A stretch of DNA of 64,000 nucleotides, from NCBI GenBank assembly GCA_964371725.1, contig CAYJNQ010000007.1:1-64000 (forward strand). Direction: 5' to 3'. The notes below the pieces were generated by a model. It saw only the letters and a list, made by a program, of their open reading frames with translations, ran no database searches and was not told where the DNA came from. A program made the translations under genes and the position numbers. Below are positions 8,484 to 20,281 of the stretch, piece by piece. The stretch comes from JAAYCI01 sp964371725. GTDB taxonomy: Bacteria > Bacillota > Clostridia > Oscillospirales > Ruminococcaceae. Each line of letters starts with the position of its first letter. The stretch's first letter is position 1.

Positions 8484-10717
8484 GCCAATTCCTCCTTTGA
8501 AAGCTGACTTTCCGCAATTTCACGGTATTCTGCACATGTTTTCAGCAGTTCTTTGTGTGTGCCAATGCCCACAACACGCCCTTCTTCTAGCACCACAATC
8601 TGTTCTGCGTTCATGATGCTGGAGATACGCTGAGCCACCACGAGCACAATGCTGTTTTCGGTATATGGCTTCAATGCCTTGCGCAGGCGCACATCCGTTG
8701 CAAAGTCAAGGGCCGAGAAGCTGTCATCGAAGATGTAGATGCCCGCTTTTTTCACAAGCGCACGAGCAATGGCCAGGCGTTGGCGCTGGCCGCCCGAAAC
8801 ATTTTTGCCCCCTTGGCTAATTTCACTTTCCAAACCTTCATCCATGCCTGCCACAAAATCGGCGGCCTGGGCAATTTCAACGGCCTTTTGCAAGGTCTCT
8901 TCATCTGCCGTTTCATCTCCATAGCGCAGGTTCGACTCTACGCTGCCACTAAACAATAAACTTTTCTGTGGGATATAGCCAATTTCCCGGCGCAACTCCT
9001 GCATCCGCATCTCGCGCACATCTATGCCGTTTACTTGTACACTGCCCTCGCTCACATCGTAAAAGCGGGGAATCAAATTAACCAAGGTGGTTTTGCCTGC
9101 GCCCGTGGCCCCAATGATGGCCGTGGTTTGCCCTGCTTTTGCCACAAACGACACATTGCTCAAGGCTTGCTCGTCTGCTTTTCCATAGCAAAAGGTCACA
9201 TTGTCAAAACACAGCTCCTTATAGGGTTCTTCTACACTGCGTGGGTTTTCGGGGTCTTGGATGCTGTTTTTCGTGCTGAGAACCTCGTCGATGCGCTCGG
9301 CCGAAACTTGTGCACGAGGCAAAATGATGAAGATGAACGCAATGAATAAAAAGCTCATAATGATTTGCATGGCATACTGCATATAGGCCATCATATCGCC
9401 CACTTGCAATTGGCTTTGGGCAATTTGCTCGGCACCCACCCATACAATGAGCAAACTCACCACATTCATAATCAACATCATGGCCGGCATCATCGAAGCA
9501 AAGGCACGGTTTACAAACAAATTGTTGTCCGTAAATTCTCGGTTCGCCTTTTCAAAACGCTCTTGTTGAAATGTCTGGTTGTTGAAAGCACGCACCACCA
9601 TGAGGCCGGTTAGGCTTTCTCGGGCCACTTGGCTCAACCTGTCGATTTGTTTTTGTATGATTTTAAAGCGGGGCATCGCCACGAAAAACAACACCCCGAT
9701 TACACAGAGCACCAAAAGCACCCCAAGGCCTATCACCCAGCTCATGGAAACGGAGCGCCCGAGCGCAAGCACCACACCCCCAATGCCCATAATGGGGGCG
9801 AACACCATCAAACGCAAACCCATGGTGAAAAGCAACTGCACCTGCGTGATGTCGTTTGTTGTGCGTGTGAGCAAGCTGGAGGTGGAAAAACCATCCATTT
9901 CGGCACTTGAAAATGCCGACACTTTTTGAAACAAAGCCATGCGCAAATCGCGTGCCATGCCGGCGCCAAACCGAGCGAAGCAGAAACCGGCCACCACTGC
10001 GCAGGCCGCTTGTGCCACGCTAAGCAGCAGCATAAACAGGCCGGTTTGTAAGATGTACAAGGTTTGCATTACGGCGCTGTTGGCCCCATAGGCCTCGTAA
10101 ATGGCATAATTAAACACGGCCGAAACACCTGCCGTGGTGCTTTCCGGGGTGTCGGCGGCTAGGGCTGCCATCTCTTCAAAATGTTCCTGTGGCAAGCCGA
10201 TGATGGCCGGCAATATTTGGCTGAATTGGTTGTAGTCGAAATGGAGGTTACCGTCTGCACCCATATCCTGTGTAATGTCTTGGTATTCCCCCGTTTGCTG
10301 CGCAAGCTCGGTCATGGTTTGAACAAGGGCATACTCCGCTTTTGCAAAAGCGAAATCCACCCAATCCTTATGCCCATCTTCCGCAGTCAGCACCATGGCA
10401 TTTGTGCTGGCCGCTTCCGGAAAGGTGCTCTCTATGCGGTCTTGCCAATCGGCATCCAGTTCGCTGAACAGGGTATAGCCACTGCTGGCTGCCGTGAATT
10501 CCTCATCATTCATATAAAGGCTTAAAACCGAAAAAAGTTCGGGTTGGATAACTTGTGGCGCCACTTCTTCAATGCCCTGCCTTTGAATGCCCACATTCAC
10601 AATGTCGCTCATCAGGCCCGGTAAACTCAAGTCAAATAAGGCCTGTCCCAGCAAAAACACAATGCCGCACAGCAAATATATCGTGTATTTCAGCATGAAG
10701 CGCTTTAGACGTAGCAA
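8480..10717 (-). CDS. Heterodimeric ABC exporter, degenerate-site subunit with large extracytoplasmic insertion
   Basis: This 745-residue half-transporter is the partner of the 6612-8483 gene. Its nucleotide-binding domain has Walker A GATGAGKTT, canonical signature VSGGQRQRLAIARA and Walker B IYIFDDSFSALD, where aspartate replaces the catalytic glutamate, so its site is probably degenerate. Compared with the paralogue at 22850, about 170 extra residues (roughly 45-218) separate the first two membrane helices and should lie outside the cell. The start is TTG at 10717 with GAGGGG six bases upstream. The insertion looks soluble and helical; its role is unknown. Confidence 0.88.
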   Translation of the reverse strand: MLRLKRFMLKYTIYLLCGIVFLLGQALFDLSLPGLMSDIVNVGIQRQGIEEVAPQVIQPELFSVLSLYMNDEEFTAASSGYTLFSELDADWQDRIESTFPEAASTNAMVLTAEDGHKDWVDFAFAKAEYALVQTMTELAQQTGEYQDITQDMGADGNLHFDYNQFSQILPAIIGLPQEHFEEMAALAADTPESTTAGVSAVFNYAIYEAYGANSAVMQTLYILQTGLFMLLLSVAQAACAVVAGFCFARFGAGMARDLRMALFQKVSAFSSAEMDGFSTSSLLTRTTNDITQVQLLFTMGLRLMVFAPIMGIGGVVLALGRSVSMSWVIGLGVLLVLCVIGVLFFVAMPRFKIIQKQIDRLSQVARESLTGLMVVRAFNNQTFQQERFEKANREFTDNNLFVNRAFASMMPAMMLIMNVVSLLIVWVGAEQIAQSQLQVGDMMAYMQYAMQIIMSFLFIAFIFIILPRAQVSAERIDEVLSTKNSIQDPENPRSVEEPYKELCFDNVTFCYGKADEQALSNVSFVAKAGQTTAIIGATGAGKTTLVNLIPRFYDVSEGSVQVNGIDVREMRMQELRREIGYIPQKSLLFSGSVESNLRYGDETADEETLQKAVEIAQAADFVAGMDEGLESEISQGGKNVSGGQRQRLAIARALVKKAGIYIFDDSFSALDFATDVRLRKALKPYTENSIVLVVAQRISSIMNAEQIVVLEEGRVVGIGTHKELLKTCAEYREIAESQLSKEELA

Positions 10718-10753
10718 ATGGCACCCCTCTTTCTCTTGTTGTTTTGCAACGGT

Positions 10754-11278
10754 TTATGGCAACCGGTTTTTTTTGTCTTGCAAAAAAAAATTGCGCAAAA
10801 GGCTGTTTTTTTCAATGGCAAGCACGAGCAAGGTGCCCAAAACCATACAACTGACAAGCTGGCCGAAGCCTACGCTGGCCATGTTGAGCAGATATATTTC
10901 CGGAGCTGCTGTGGGAGAAACATAGAGCACGGTGAGCATAGCGCCCACCACAACGGCATTGAGAAGCACCGGTGGCGCGCCGGCAAGCAAGGGAAGCCCA
11001 AACGAGCGCACATGACGCAAGCGCCGTGTGAGCAAAGCCGCCACCAAGGTGGTGGCCGTTCCCACCACCATGTCCACCGGGGCCGATGCAATGAGGTTTG
11101 CCAAAAAGCAGCCCAGCGTAACACCCAAAACAGCCTGTGGGCACACCACAGGCAAAAGCACCAATGCCTCTGCAAAACGAATTTGCACGGGCCCAAAAGA
11201 AAGAGGTGCCAAAACCAAGCACAAGGCCACGTAGACGGACGCAATAACCGCCGTTCGTGTTACATTTTGTACAGACAT
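10754..11278 (-). CDS. queT: QueT-family transporter (ECF-type substrate-binding component)
   Basis: This 174-residue integral membrane protein resembles the QueT family: TRTAVIASVYVALCLVLAPLS at the N-terminus, then FGPVQIRFAEAL, then CPQAVLGVTLGCFLANL. QueT proteins are the membrane S-components of energy-coupling factor transporters thought to import queuosine precursors. The EcfA/EcfT partners are not in this window. ATG at 11278 follows AAAGGGTTTATTCGT. The gene lies downstream of proS on the same strand, and the 136 bases between them contain GC-rich self-complementary segments that may be a regulatory leader. Substrate assignment rests on family resemblance only. Confidence 0.75.
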   Translation of the reverse strand: MSVQNVTRTAVIASVYVALCLVLAPLSFGPVQIRFAEALVLLPVVCPQAVLGVTLGCFLANLIASAPVDMVVGTATTLVAALLTRRLRHVRSFGLPLLAGAPPVLLNAVVVGAMLTVLYVSPTAAPEIYLLNMASVGFGQLVSCMVLGTLLVLAIEKNSLLRNFFLQDKKNRLP

Positions 11279-11338
11279 ACGAATAAACCCTTTCGGCTAT
11301 ATTTTACCCATTCATGTTGCCACGATGAGGGGCAGATC

Positions 11339-11395
11339 CCGCAGTTTCCTTCCTCTGCGGCGGGTCCAAAAGACACAGATGTGCCAAAGTGACCC
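11339..11395 (-). promoter_or_regulatory. Structured leader upstream of the QueT-type gene
   Basis: On the minus strand GGGTC (11391-11395) can pair with GACCC (11362-11366), followed by CCGCAG/CTGCGG (11355-11360 with 11339-11344, 10-base loop). A longer alternative stem uses the GACCC segment instead. QueT genes are often under preQ1 riboswitches, but I do not find a recognised preQ1 core here. Confidence 0.3.
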
Positions 11396-11414
11396 CGTTG
11401 TCGTTCTCAAAAAA

Positions 11415-12839
11415 CTAATAGGCCTTGCCAAACACCACCATGGCTTTGGCCGGTTTTCCACACACGATGCAGGTGTCGGCCAGTGCCTCTTGCTCAAATG
11501 GAATGCAGCGGCTTGTCAGGCCTGCTTTGTCTTTCACGGCCTCTTCACAGGCGGCACTGCCACACCACATGGATTTCACATACCCATCATTCGCATGGGC
11601 CAGCATCGTTTCCATGTCATTGGCCACAAAGCTACGATCGGCTTGATTTTTGGCCGCCTTTTCAAAAATAGCTTCTGCCAGAGCTTTGAGTAGATTCGGA
11701 ATGTCCGCTTCCAAATTGGAAAGCGGTACAAAACTTTTTTCTCGGTTGTCGCGCCGAACCAGAACACACTGCTCTTTTTCAATGTCTTTCGGCCCAATTT
11801 CAAGGCGCAAGGGCACGCCGCGCATCTCCCACTCGCTGAATTTCCAGCCGGGGGATTGATCACGGTCGTCCAAATGCACACGCACAAAAGAAGACAGCCG
11901 TTTTTTGAGCTCATAGGCTTTTTCCAAAACCCCCTCTTTGTGCGAGGCCACGGGAACAATGACCACTTGATACGGGGCAATGTCCGGCGGTAAAACAAGC
12001 CCCTCACTGTCGCCGTGGGTCATAATCAGGCCGCCTATCAGGCGTGTGGATACACCCCAGCTCGTTTCAAACGGGTATTGTAGCTTTCCGTCTCGCCCGG
12101 TGAAGGTAACATCAAAAGCTTTGGAAAAACCATCCCCGAAGAAATGGCTTGTGCCCGCTTGCAAACCCTTGCCGTCGTGCATCATGGCCTCGATGGCAAA
12201 GGTGGCCTCGGCGCCGGCAAACTTTTCGTTTTCGGTTTTTTGCCCTTTTAACAACGGCATACATAGAGATTCTTCACACACCTCAGCATAGATGTCCAGC
12301 ATCTTACGTGTTTCTTCCATGGCTTCTTCGGCTGTTTCGTGGATGGTGTGACCCTCTTGCCACCAAAACTCGCGTGTGCGCAAAAATGGGCGCGTGCTTT
12401 TTTCCCAGCGCACCACACTGCACCACTGGTTGTAAAGCAAAGGCAATTGCCGCCAACTGTGCAACACGCGGCTGAAATGATCACAGAACAAAGTTTCGCT
12501 TGTGGGGCGAATGCACATGGGTTCTTCCAGCTCTTCACTGCCACCGCGTGTTACCCAAGCCACTTCCGGGGCAAAGCCGTCCACATGGTCTTTTTCCTTT
12601 TGCAAGAGGCTTTCGGGAATCAACAGGGGCATGGCCACGTTTTCGTGGCCGGTTTCTTTAAAGCGTGTGTCCATCAGGCGCTGAATATTTTCCCAAATGG
12701 CCTGTCCATAGGGGCGCAAAATTGTAAAACCTTTTACACTGGAATAATCCACAAGCTCTGCTTTCAAGCAGATATCGGTATACCACTGTGCAAAATCTTC
12801 ATCGATAGGCGTAATCGCCTCCACCATCTTTTTATCCAT
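11415..12839 (-). CDS. proS: Prolyl-tRNA synthetase, short (archaeal/eukaryote-like) type
   Basis: This class II synthetase charges tRNA-Pro. At 474 residues it is the short form without the editing insertion, as found in many Clostridia, rather than the ~570-residue bacterial form. The N-terminus (ITPIDEDFAQWYTDICLKAEL), RPTSETLFCDHFSRVLHSWR (motif 2 region) and the C-terminal extension with paired cysteines (CGSAACEEAV, CIVCGKPAKA) fit this type. ATG at 12839 with GAGGA upstream is chosen over upstream in-frame codons. It follows acpP on the same strand; tandem terminators (12883-12943) separate them. The leader is too short for a T-box. Confidence 0.93.
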   Translation of the reverse strand: MDKKMVEAITPIDEDFAQWYTDICLKAELVDYSSVKGFTILRPYGQAIWENIQRLMDTRFKETGHENVAMPLLIPESLLQKEKDHVDGFAPEVAWVTRGGSEELEEPMCIRPTSETLFCDHFSRVLHSWRQLPLLYNQWCSVVRWEKSTRPFLRTREFWWQEGHTIHETAEEAMEETRKMLDIYAEVCEESLCMPLLKGQKTENEKFAGAEATFAIEAMMHDGKGLQAGTSHFFGDGFSKAFDVTFTGRDGKLQYPFETSWGVSTRLIGGLIMTHGDSEGLVLPPDIAPYQVVIVPVASHKEGVLEKAYELKKRLSSFVRVHLDDRDQSPGWKFSEWEMRGVPLRLEIGPKDIEKEQCVLVRRDNREKSFVPLSNLEADIPNLLKALAEAIFEKAAKNQADRSFVANDMETMLAHANDGYVKSMWCGSAACEEAVKDKAGLTSRCIPFEQEALADTCIVCGKPAKAMVVFGKAY

Positions 12840-12882
12840 GTTGTCCTCACTCTTCATCCATTGTTGTCTGTCACCGAAAAAA

Positions 12883-12902
12883 GTGCCGCAAGTTCTGCGG
12901 CA
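12883..12902 (-). terminator. Second of two tandem terminators after acpP
   Basis: On the minus strand GTGCCGCA pairs with TGCGGCAC (4-nt loop) and is followed by TTTTTTC. Confidence 0.7.
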
Positions 12903-12919
12903 CAAGGGTGTGAATCAAA

Positions 12920-12943
12920 AGCACGCATCATTCGTTGCGTGCT
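12920..12943 (-). terminator. First of two tandem terminators after acpP
   Basis: AGCACGCA pairs with TGCGTGCT, overlapping the acpP stop codon; on the minus strand TTTTG follows. Together with 12883-12902 it separates acpP from proS transcription. Confidence 0.6.
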
Positions 12944-13178
12944 ATTCTTCACTGGTATTCGCCTGTATAAAGCGCACCACATCACCCACTACGCGAAACT
13001 CTTCAATTTGCTCGTCCGGCACTTCCAGGCCGAACTCGTCTTCAATCGACATCACCAAGTCCACAACGTCTAGGCTGTCGGCCTCCAAATCTTCCACAAT
13101 GTCGGAATCCATCGTCACTTGTTTTTCTTCCAAGTCTAGCTGTTCGCACAAAATCTTCTGAATTTTTTCAAAAACCAT
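12942..13178 (-). CDS. acpP: Acyl carrier protein
   Basis: This 78-residue acidic protein carries growing acyl chains in fatty acid synthesis. The 4'-phosphopantetheine attachment serine is in EADSLDVVDLVM, the family signature. Helix I begins FEKIQKILCEQL and the C-terminal helix is VGDVVRFIQ. ATG at 13178 has GGAGG five bases before it; the longer open frame would need a TTG. A consensus promoter lies at 13260-13288 and tandem terminators follow, so acpP appears monocistronic and apart from any fab cluster. Confidence 0.93.
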   Translation of the reverse strand: MVFEKIQKILCEQLDLEEKQVTMDSDIVEDLEADSLDVVDLVMSIEDEFGLEVPDEQIEEFRVVGDVVRFIQANTSEE

Positions 13179-13259
13179 GTCACCCTCCAAAGTCTTCGGC
13201 TTTCAGGCGGCTTGCCAAACTGAACTCCGATTTTCCAGTTTTTTTATGAGTTTGAGTTG

Positions 13260-13288
13260 ATAGTATCGCCTTTTCGCGTTCTTGTCAA
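13260..13288 (-). promoter_or_regulatory. acpP promoter
   Basis: On the minus strand TTGACA, a 17-base spacer and TACTAT; the best -35 hexamer in the window. The leader is about 75 bases. Confidence 0.75.
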
Positions 13289-13447
13289 GATTTTTTACAG
13301 CTTTTGCACGCCGTAACCAAAATTCCCATCATTTTTTCTGGATAACTTGGCATACCATATGTTATACTGAAAATAGACTTTTCCCAACAGCAAGCAAATA
13401 CGTATGCAGGGAAAGGAAAAAGTACTATTTTACGGGGGGATACTATT

Positions 13448-14677
13448 TTGTCACACGACATCGCATCGGAAATGTTTCAAGAGGAAGATAAACGGCCCTT
13501 GGCTCTTTTGGTTATGAAAGGCTGCCAAGACATGGGCAACATGGTGAACGACTACCTGCTACGATGGACTACACAACCTGAAAACGAACTGCTTTCCACT
13601 TTTCCGGGGCTGGGAAAAGATTCTTTCATCATTGAGGCTGAAACACCGCGCTTTGGTTCGGGTGAAGGGAAGGGCATTATCCACAGCTCGGTGCGTGGAT
13701 ATGATTTGTATATCTTGTGTGATGTAACCAATTACGCCATCACCTATTCACTTTACGGCACCCCGGTGCCCATGGGCCCGGATGATCACTTTGCCGACTT
13801 GAAACGCTTGATTGCCGCCGCCGGCAATAAACCTCACCGCATCACCGTGGTGATGCCCTTTCTTTACGAGGGTCGCCAGCATCGCCGCAGTGCACGAGAA
13901 AGCCTGGATTGCGCCTTGGCTTTGCAAGAACTTTTTGGCATGGGTGTGCACAACATCATCACATTTGATGCACACGACCCACGCATTCAAAACGCAGCGC
14001 CGCTGAGCAATTTCGATTCGGTGATGCCCACGTATCAAATGCTAAAAGCCATTTTGCGCCTAAACCCCGATTTGCAAATTGACCCAGAACACATGATGTT
14101 GATTTCTCCGGATGTGGGTGCCGCCGACCGAAACATCTACTATGCCACGATGATGGGGCTGGATCTTGGCCTTTTTTATAAACGTCGCGATTATTCTGTG
14201 ATTGAAAACGGACGCAACCCAATTGTGGCTCACGAATATCTTGGTGCCCATGTGGCCGGCAAGGACATCATTGTGGCCGACGACATTTTGGCCACCGGCG
14301 AAAGCATGATTGACATTGCACGTGAGCTGAAAAAACGCAAAGCCAACCGCATTTTCCTTGCGGCCACATTCGGCCTGTTTACGGTGGGGCTTGAAAAGTT
14401 TGACAAGGCCTATGAAGAAGGTTTGTTTACACAGGTGTTTGCCACCAATTTGAACCATCTGAATCCACAGCTCAAAACACGTCCTTGGTTCACAGAGGTA
14501 AACCTCTCTAAATACATTGCAACCTTGATTGCCACGCTTTACCATGAGCATTCGATTTCTCGCCTGCTAGACCCGAACGACCGCATTGAGCGCCTTTTGA
14601 CCAATCACCGAAAATCCTTGGCAGAAAGAGGTATTTTGCCACGACAAGAGGAAGAGGTGTATGCACCGGGTTCCTGA
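13448..14677 (+). CDS. prs: Ribose-phosphate pyrophosphokinase (long form)
   Basis: This enzyme makes PRPP from ribose 5-phosphate and ATP, feeding purine, pyrimidine, histidine and NAD synthesis. The PRPP-binding loop is VADDILATGESMIDIA near residue 277, and the flexible/ATP region is PFLYEGRQHRRSARESLD near residue 137. At 409 residues it is clearly longer than the ~315-residue classical enzyme, with extra sequence at both ends. The TTG start at 13448 is preceded by GGGGGG; the next in-frame ATG, at 13472, lacks a good ribosome binding site. It stands alone, divergent from acpP. Confidence 0.88.
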   Translation: MSHDIASEMFQEEDKRPLALLVMKGCQDMGNMVNDYLLRWTTQPENELLSTFPGLGKDSFIIEAETPRFGSGEGKGIIHSSVRGYDLYILCDVTNYAITYSLYGTPVPMGPDDHFADLKRLIAAAGNKPHRITVVMPFLYEGRQHRRSARESLDCALALQELFGMGVHNIITFDAHDPRIQNAAPLSNFDSVMPTYQMLKAILRLNPDLQIDPEHMMLISPDVGAADRNIYYATMMGLDLGLFYKRRDYSVIENGRNPIVAHEYLGAHVAGKDIIVADDILATGESMIDIARELKKRKANRIFLAATFGLFTVGLEKFDKAYEEGLFTQVFATNLNHLNPQLKTRPWFTEVNLSKYIATLIATLYHEHSISRLLDPNDRIERLLTNHRKSLAERGILPRQEEEVYAPGS

Positions 14678-14819
14678 TGCTTTGCTGCATCTGAGATGGG
14701 GACAACTGCCGGAAAATCCGGTTCTTTGAAAATTACGATAGACACTGCGTGAGAGACGCTATAAATGTGTGCCTTCAAGATAAAATCTCTTTTGTTGTCT
14801 TCATACAAACGGGATGAAT

Positions 14820-14866
14820 ATAAAACAAAGCCATGCAGGGGAATCCCCTTCATGGCTTGTTTTATG
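14820..14866. terminator. Bidirectional terminator between prs and argH
   Basis: AAAACA-AGCCATG and CATGGCT-TGTTTT enclose a second stem AGGGG/CCCCT. Long, strong stem with T-tracts possible on both strands, lying between convergent genes. Confidence 0.7.
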
Positions 14867-14899
14867 ATGGGGCATTTAACGCATCTCAAAAGGCGGGTT

Positions 14900-16273
14900 T
14901 TAAAGGGAAAGTGCCAGCTTATATGCCTTAATTTGTTCTTTCACCGCCGTAGGTGCGGGCCCCCCAAGGCAGGTGCGCAAACTCACACAGGCCTCTAGGT
15001 CAATGGCTTCATACACATCTGCCTCGAACAAAGTGTGTGCTTTTTGGTATTCGACTAGCGGCAAATTTTCCAAAGTATATCCTTCGGCAATGCACAAGGC
15101 TACAAGGCTGCCGATGATGCGATATGCCTCGCGAAACGGCAGCCCCTTTTTCACAAGGTAATCCGCACAGTCTGTGGCGTTGATAAACCCTTTCGCGGCC
15201 GCCCCTCGCAGGCGGTCTTTATTCACGTGCAGGCTATCCATCATCGGGGTGAGCGCACGCAGGCAAGAAAGCGTGGTTTCCACGGCGTCGAAAGTAAGGG
15301 GTTTATCCTCTTGCATGTCCTTGTTGTAGCACAAAGCAAGGCTTTTCAGCATGGTTAAAAGTGCCACCAAATCACCGTCTACACGGCCGGTTTTCCCGCG
15401 AATCAGCTCTGTGATGTCGGGGTTTTTCTTTTGTGGCATAATGGAAGACCCCGTTGCAAAGGCATCGTCCAGCTCAACAAATTTAAACTCGCTTGAACAC
15501 CAAAGCACCACTTCTTCGCATAGGCGCGAAAGATGGGTCATCACAATGGCGAGAGCCGAGACAAGCTCCAGACAAAAATCGCGGTCGCTTACAGCATCCA
15601 TGCTGTTCGGGCACGGGGCGGAAAAACCCAGCGCCTCTGCCGTTTTGTGGCGGTCAATGGGATAGGTGGTGCCGGCCAGTGCCCCCGCCCCAAGCGGGCA
15701 TTCGTTCATGCGCTTTTCGGCGTCGGCAAGGCGCCCAAGGTCGCGGCGCAACATTTGTGCATAGGCCATGATGTGGTGGGCAAAGGTAACCGGCTGAGCC
15801 ACCTGCAAGTGCGTATAGCCCGGCATCACACTGTTCACATTCTCTTCGGCAAGGCGCACCAGCACCGCTGCAAGTTGCCGCAATTCCGCCTGTACTTCGC
15901 CGGCTTTCCCCCTCAAATATAGCCGCATATCTGTGGCCACTTGGTCGTTGCGGCTGCGTGCCGTGTGCAGCCGCTTTCCGGCGTCCCCCACACGTTTCGT
16001 CAATTCCTGCTCCACAAACATATGAATGTCTTCGGCTTCTGCGTCAATTTCAAGTCGTCCTTCCTTTAGGTCGGCCAAAATTTCGCGCAGGCCCCGTTCA
16101 ATTTCATCTGCATCCACCCTTTGGATAATGCCCTGTGTGGCCAGCATATCGGCGTGTGCCAAAGAACCCTCGATGTCCTCTTTGTACATCACCCAATCGA
16201 AAGAGATAGATGAATTGAATTCATCCAAGCGTTTGTCTGCTTCTTTTTGAAAGCGTCCGGCCCACATTTTCAT
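14900..16273 (-). CDS. argH: Argininosuccinate lyase
   Basis: This 457-residue fumarase/aspartase-superfamily enzyme cleaves argininosuccinate to arginine and fumarate. The signature GSSIMPQKKNPDITELIRGK is intact near residue 277, with HTARSRNDQVATDMRLYLR near residue 102 and GYTHLQVAQPVTFAHH near residue 151. I chose ATG at 16273 (GGTGGGG upstream) over the GTG five codons earlier. argG is not in the window. The gene lies downstream of the ROK kinase gene by about 50 bases on the same strand, without an obvious functional link. Confidence 0.95.
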   Translation of the reverse strand: MKMWAGRFQKEADKRLDEFNSSISFDWVMYKEDIEGSLAHADMLATQGIIQRVDADEIERGLREILADLKEGRLEIDAEAEDIHMFVEQELTKRVGDAGKRLHTARSRNDQVATDMRLYLRGKAGEVQAELRQLAAVLVRLAEENVNSVMPGYTHLQVAQPVTFAHHIMAYAQMLRRDLGRLADAEKRMNECPLGAGALAGTTYPIDRHKTAEALGFSAPCPNSMDAVSDRDFCLELVSALAIVMTHLSRLCEEVVLWCSSEFKFVELDDAFATGSSIMPQKKNPDITELIRGKTGRVDGDLVALLTMLKSLALCYNKDMQEDKPLTFDAVETTLSCLRALTPMMDSLHVNKDRLRGAAAKGFINATDCADYLVKKGLPFREAYRIIGSLVALCIAEGYTLENLPLVEYQKAHTLFEADVYEAIDLEACVSLRTCLGGPAPTAVKEQIKAYKLALSL

Positions 16274-16326
16274 GTTGCGTTTCCCCACCCAAACTTTATT
16301 TTTATTTCGATATTTTCAATTCTTGC

Positions 16327-17283
16327 CTAGAGAGCCGCTGCACCGTACAGGCCGGCATCATTGCCCAGAACAGCCCTTTCTACGGGCGGCACAACGGCCT
16401 GTTTTCCTGCAAAGGTGCGCCATCTCACATATTCGTTTAGGGGCACCATCAGGGGGTCTCCTTCGTTGGAAAGGCCGCCACCTACAAGCACTTTTTCCGG
16501 CCGCCAAATGTTGATGAAATTTACAAGCCCTTCACCCAGATATTGGATGTAGTTTTCCACCACTTCGGCTGCAACCGCATCGCCCTCTTTCATAGCCATA
16601 AAGGCCGTGCGTCCAGTGATTGTTTCCAAGTTGCCATCACAGCACTCTCTGATTTTGGAAAGGGGGTTTGCCAAAGCCGCCTCTTTGGTGTGGCGAATGA
16701 GCCCTGTGGCAGAGGCATAGGCCTCGAGACACCCAAGGCGGCCACAGGTGCATGCCTCCCCATTCATCACAAGCAAAGTGTGCCCAAGCTCCATGCCACC
16801 GGCATGGCCTCCTTCTTGCAACACACCGTTTGCCACAACACCACCGCCAATGCCTGTGCCAAGTGTTACCATGACCACATCCCGGCAACCTTTGGCCGCA
16901 CCGGCTACGCATTCGCCCAGCACCGCGCAGTTGGCGTCGTTGGAAAGCCGAATGGGTATGCCGGGGAAATGGTGTTGAAGCTCCTCTGTTAAGGGTACAT
17001 TGTGCCAACCAAAGTTACCCGCATAAGTTACAATGCCACGCTTATGGTCTATCATGCCGGGGCTGCCTATGCCGATTTTATCGATTTGTTCTTTACTTTG
17101 CCCAAGGTGTGAAAGCAACTCTTCCACGAGCACGAACATATCGCGCACCACTTCCGGAAAAGCACGCTCATGCTGCCGCGTCTTAAAGCGATCTTTTCCA
17201 AGGAGTTCATTTTCCTTTGTAAAGATGCCCACTTTGGTGTTGGTGCCGCCAACATCAATGCCCACTCTCAATTTCTTTTCCAT
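16327..17283 (-). CDS. ROK-family sugar kinase (probable glucokinase)
   Basis: This 318-residue cytosolic kinase has the ROK features: phosphate-binding GIDVGGTNTKVGIF at residues 6-19, GTGIGGGVVANG near residue 139, and the zinc motif CTCGRLGCLEAYAS near residue 175. Many Bacillota glucokinases (GlcK type) look like this, but other hexoses are possible. ATG at 17283 follows GGGGGATACCG. It is downstream of secA on the minus strand, spacing about 40 bases. Confidence 0.88.
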   Translation of the reverse strand: MEKKLRVGIDVGGTNTKVGIFTKENELLGKDRFKTRQHERAFPEVVRDMFVLVEELLSHLGQSKEQIDKIGIGSPGMIDHKRGIVTYAGNFGWHNVPLTEELQHHFPGIPIRLSNDANCAVLGECVAGAAKGCRDVVMVTLGTGIGGGVVANGVLQEGGHAGGMELGHTLLVMNGEACTCGRLGCLEAYASATGLIRHTKEAALANPLSKIRECCDGNLETITGRTAFMAMKEGDAVAAEVVENYIQYLGEGLVNFINIWRPEKVLVGGGLSNEGDPLMVPLNEYVRWRTFAGKQAVVPPVERAVLGNDAGLYGAAAL

Positions 17284-17324
17284 CGGTATCCCCCTCAAAA
17301 AAAGCACGACTTATGAAAGATATA

Positions 17325-20090
<2,766 letters not shown>

Positions 20091-20177
20091 TGTTCAAACT
20101 CCCTGTTGTTTTATTGGATATCTGCATGATGGTATGAATACAAAATAACACGTATGCGGCTTTCCTGCAAGTGAAAA

Positions 20178-20218
20178 GAATGTGTGCATCCGTTTTAAAA
20201 ACAGCTTGGCACACATTC
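20178..20218 (-). terminator. Terminator after fakA
   Basis: GAATGTGTGC and GCACACATTC form a perfect 10-bp stem; on the minus strand TTTTC follows. It separates fakA from secA. Confidence 0.65.
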
Positions 20219-20281
20219 CTTAGAGACATTCTCACAAAAACGGCTAAAGCCCTTATGGTTTTTGCGGTAAAAAGGCATTGC

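Noticed and set aside
11407..11419. AAAAAACTAA, resembling the 3' end of a preQ1-I riboswitch near the QueT gene
   Set aside because: It is on the plus strand, opposite to the gene, and overlaps the proS stop; the rest of the aptamer is absent.
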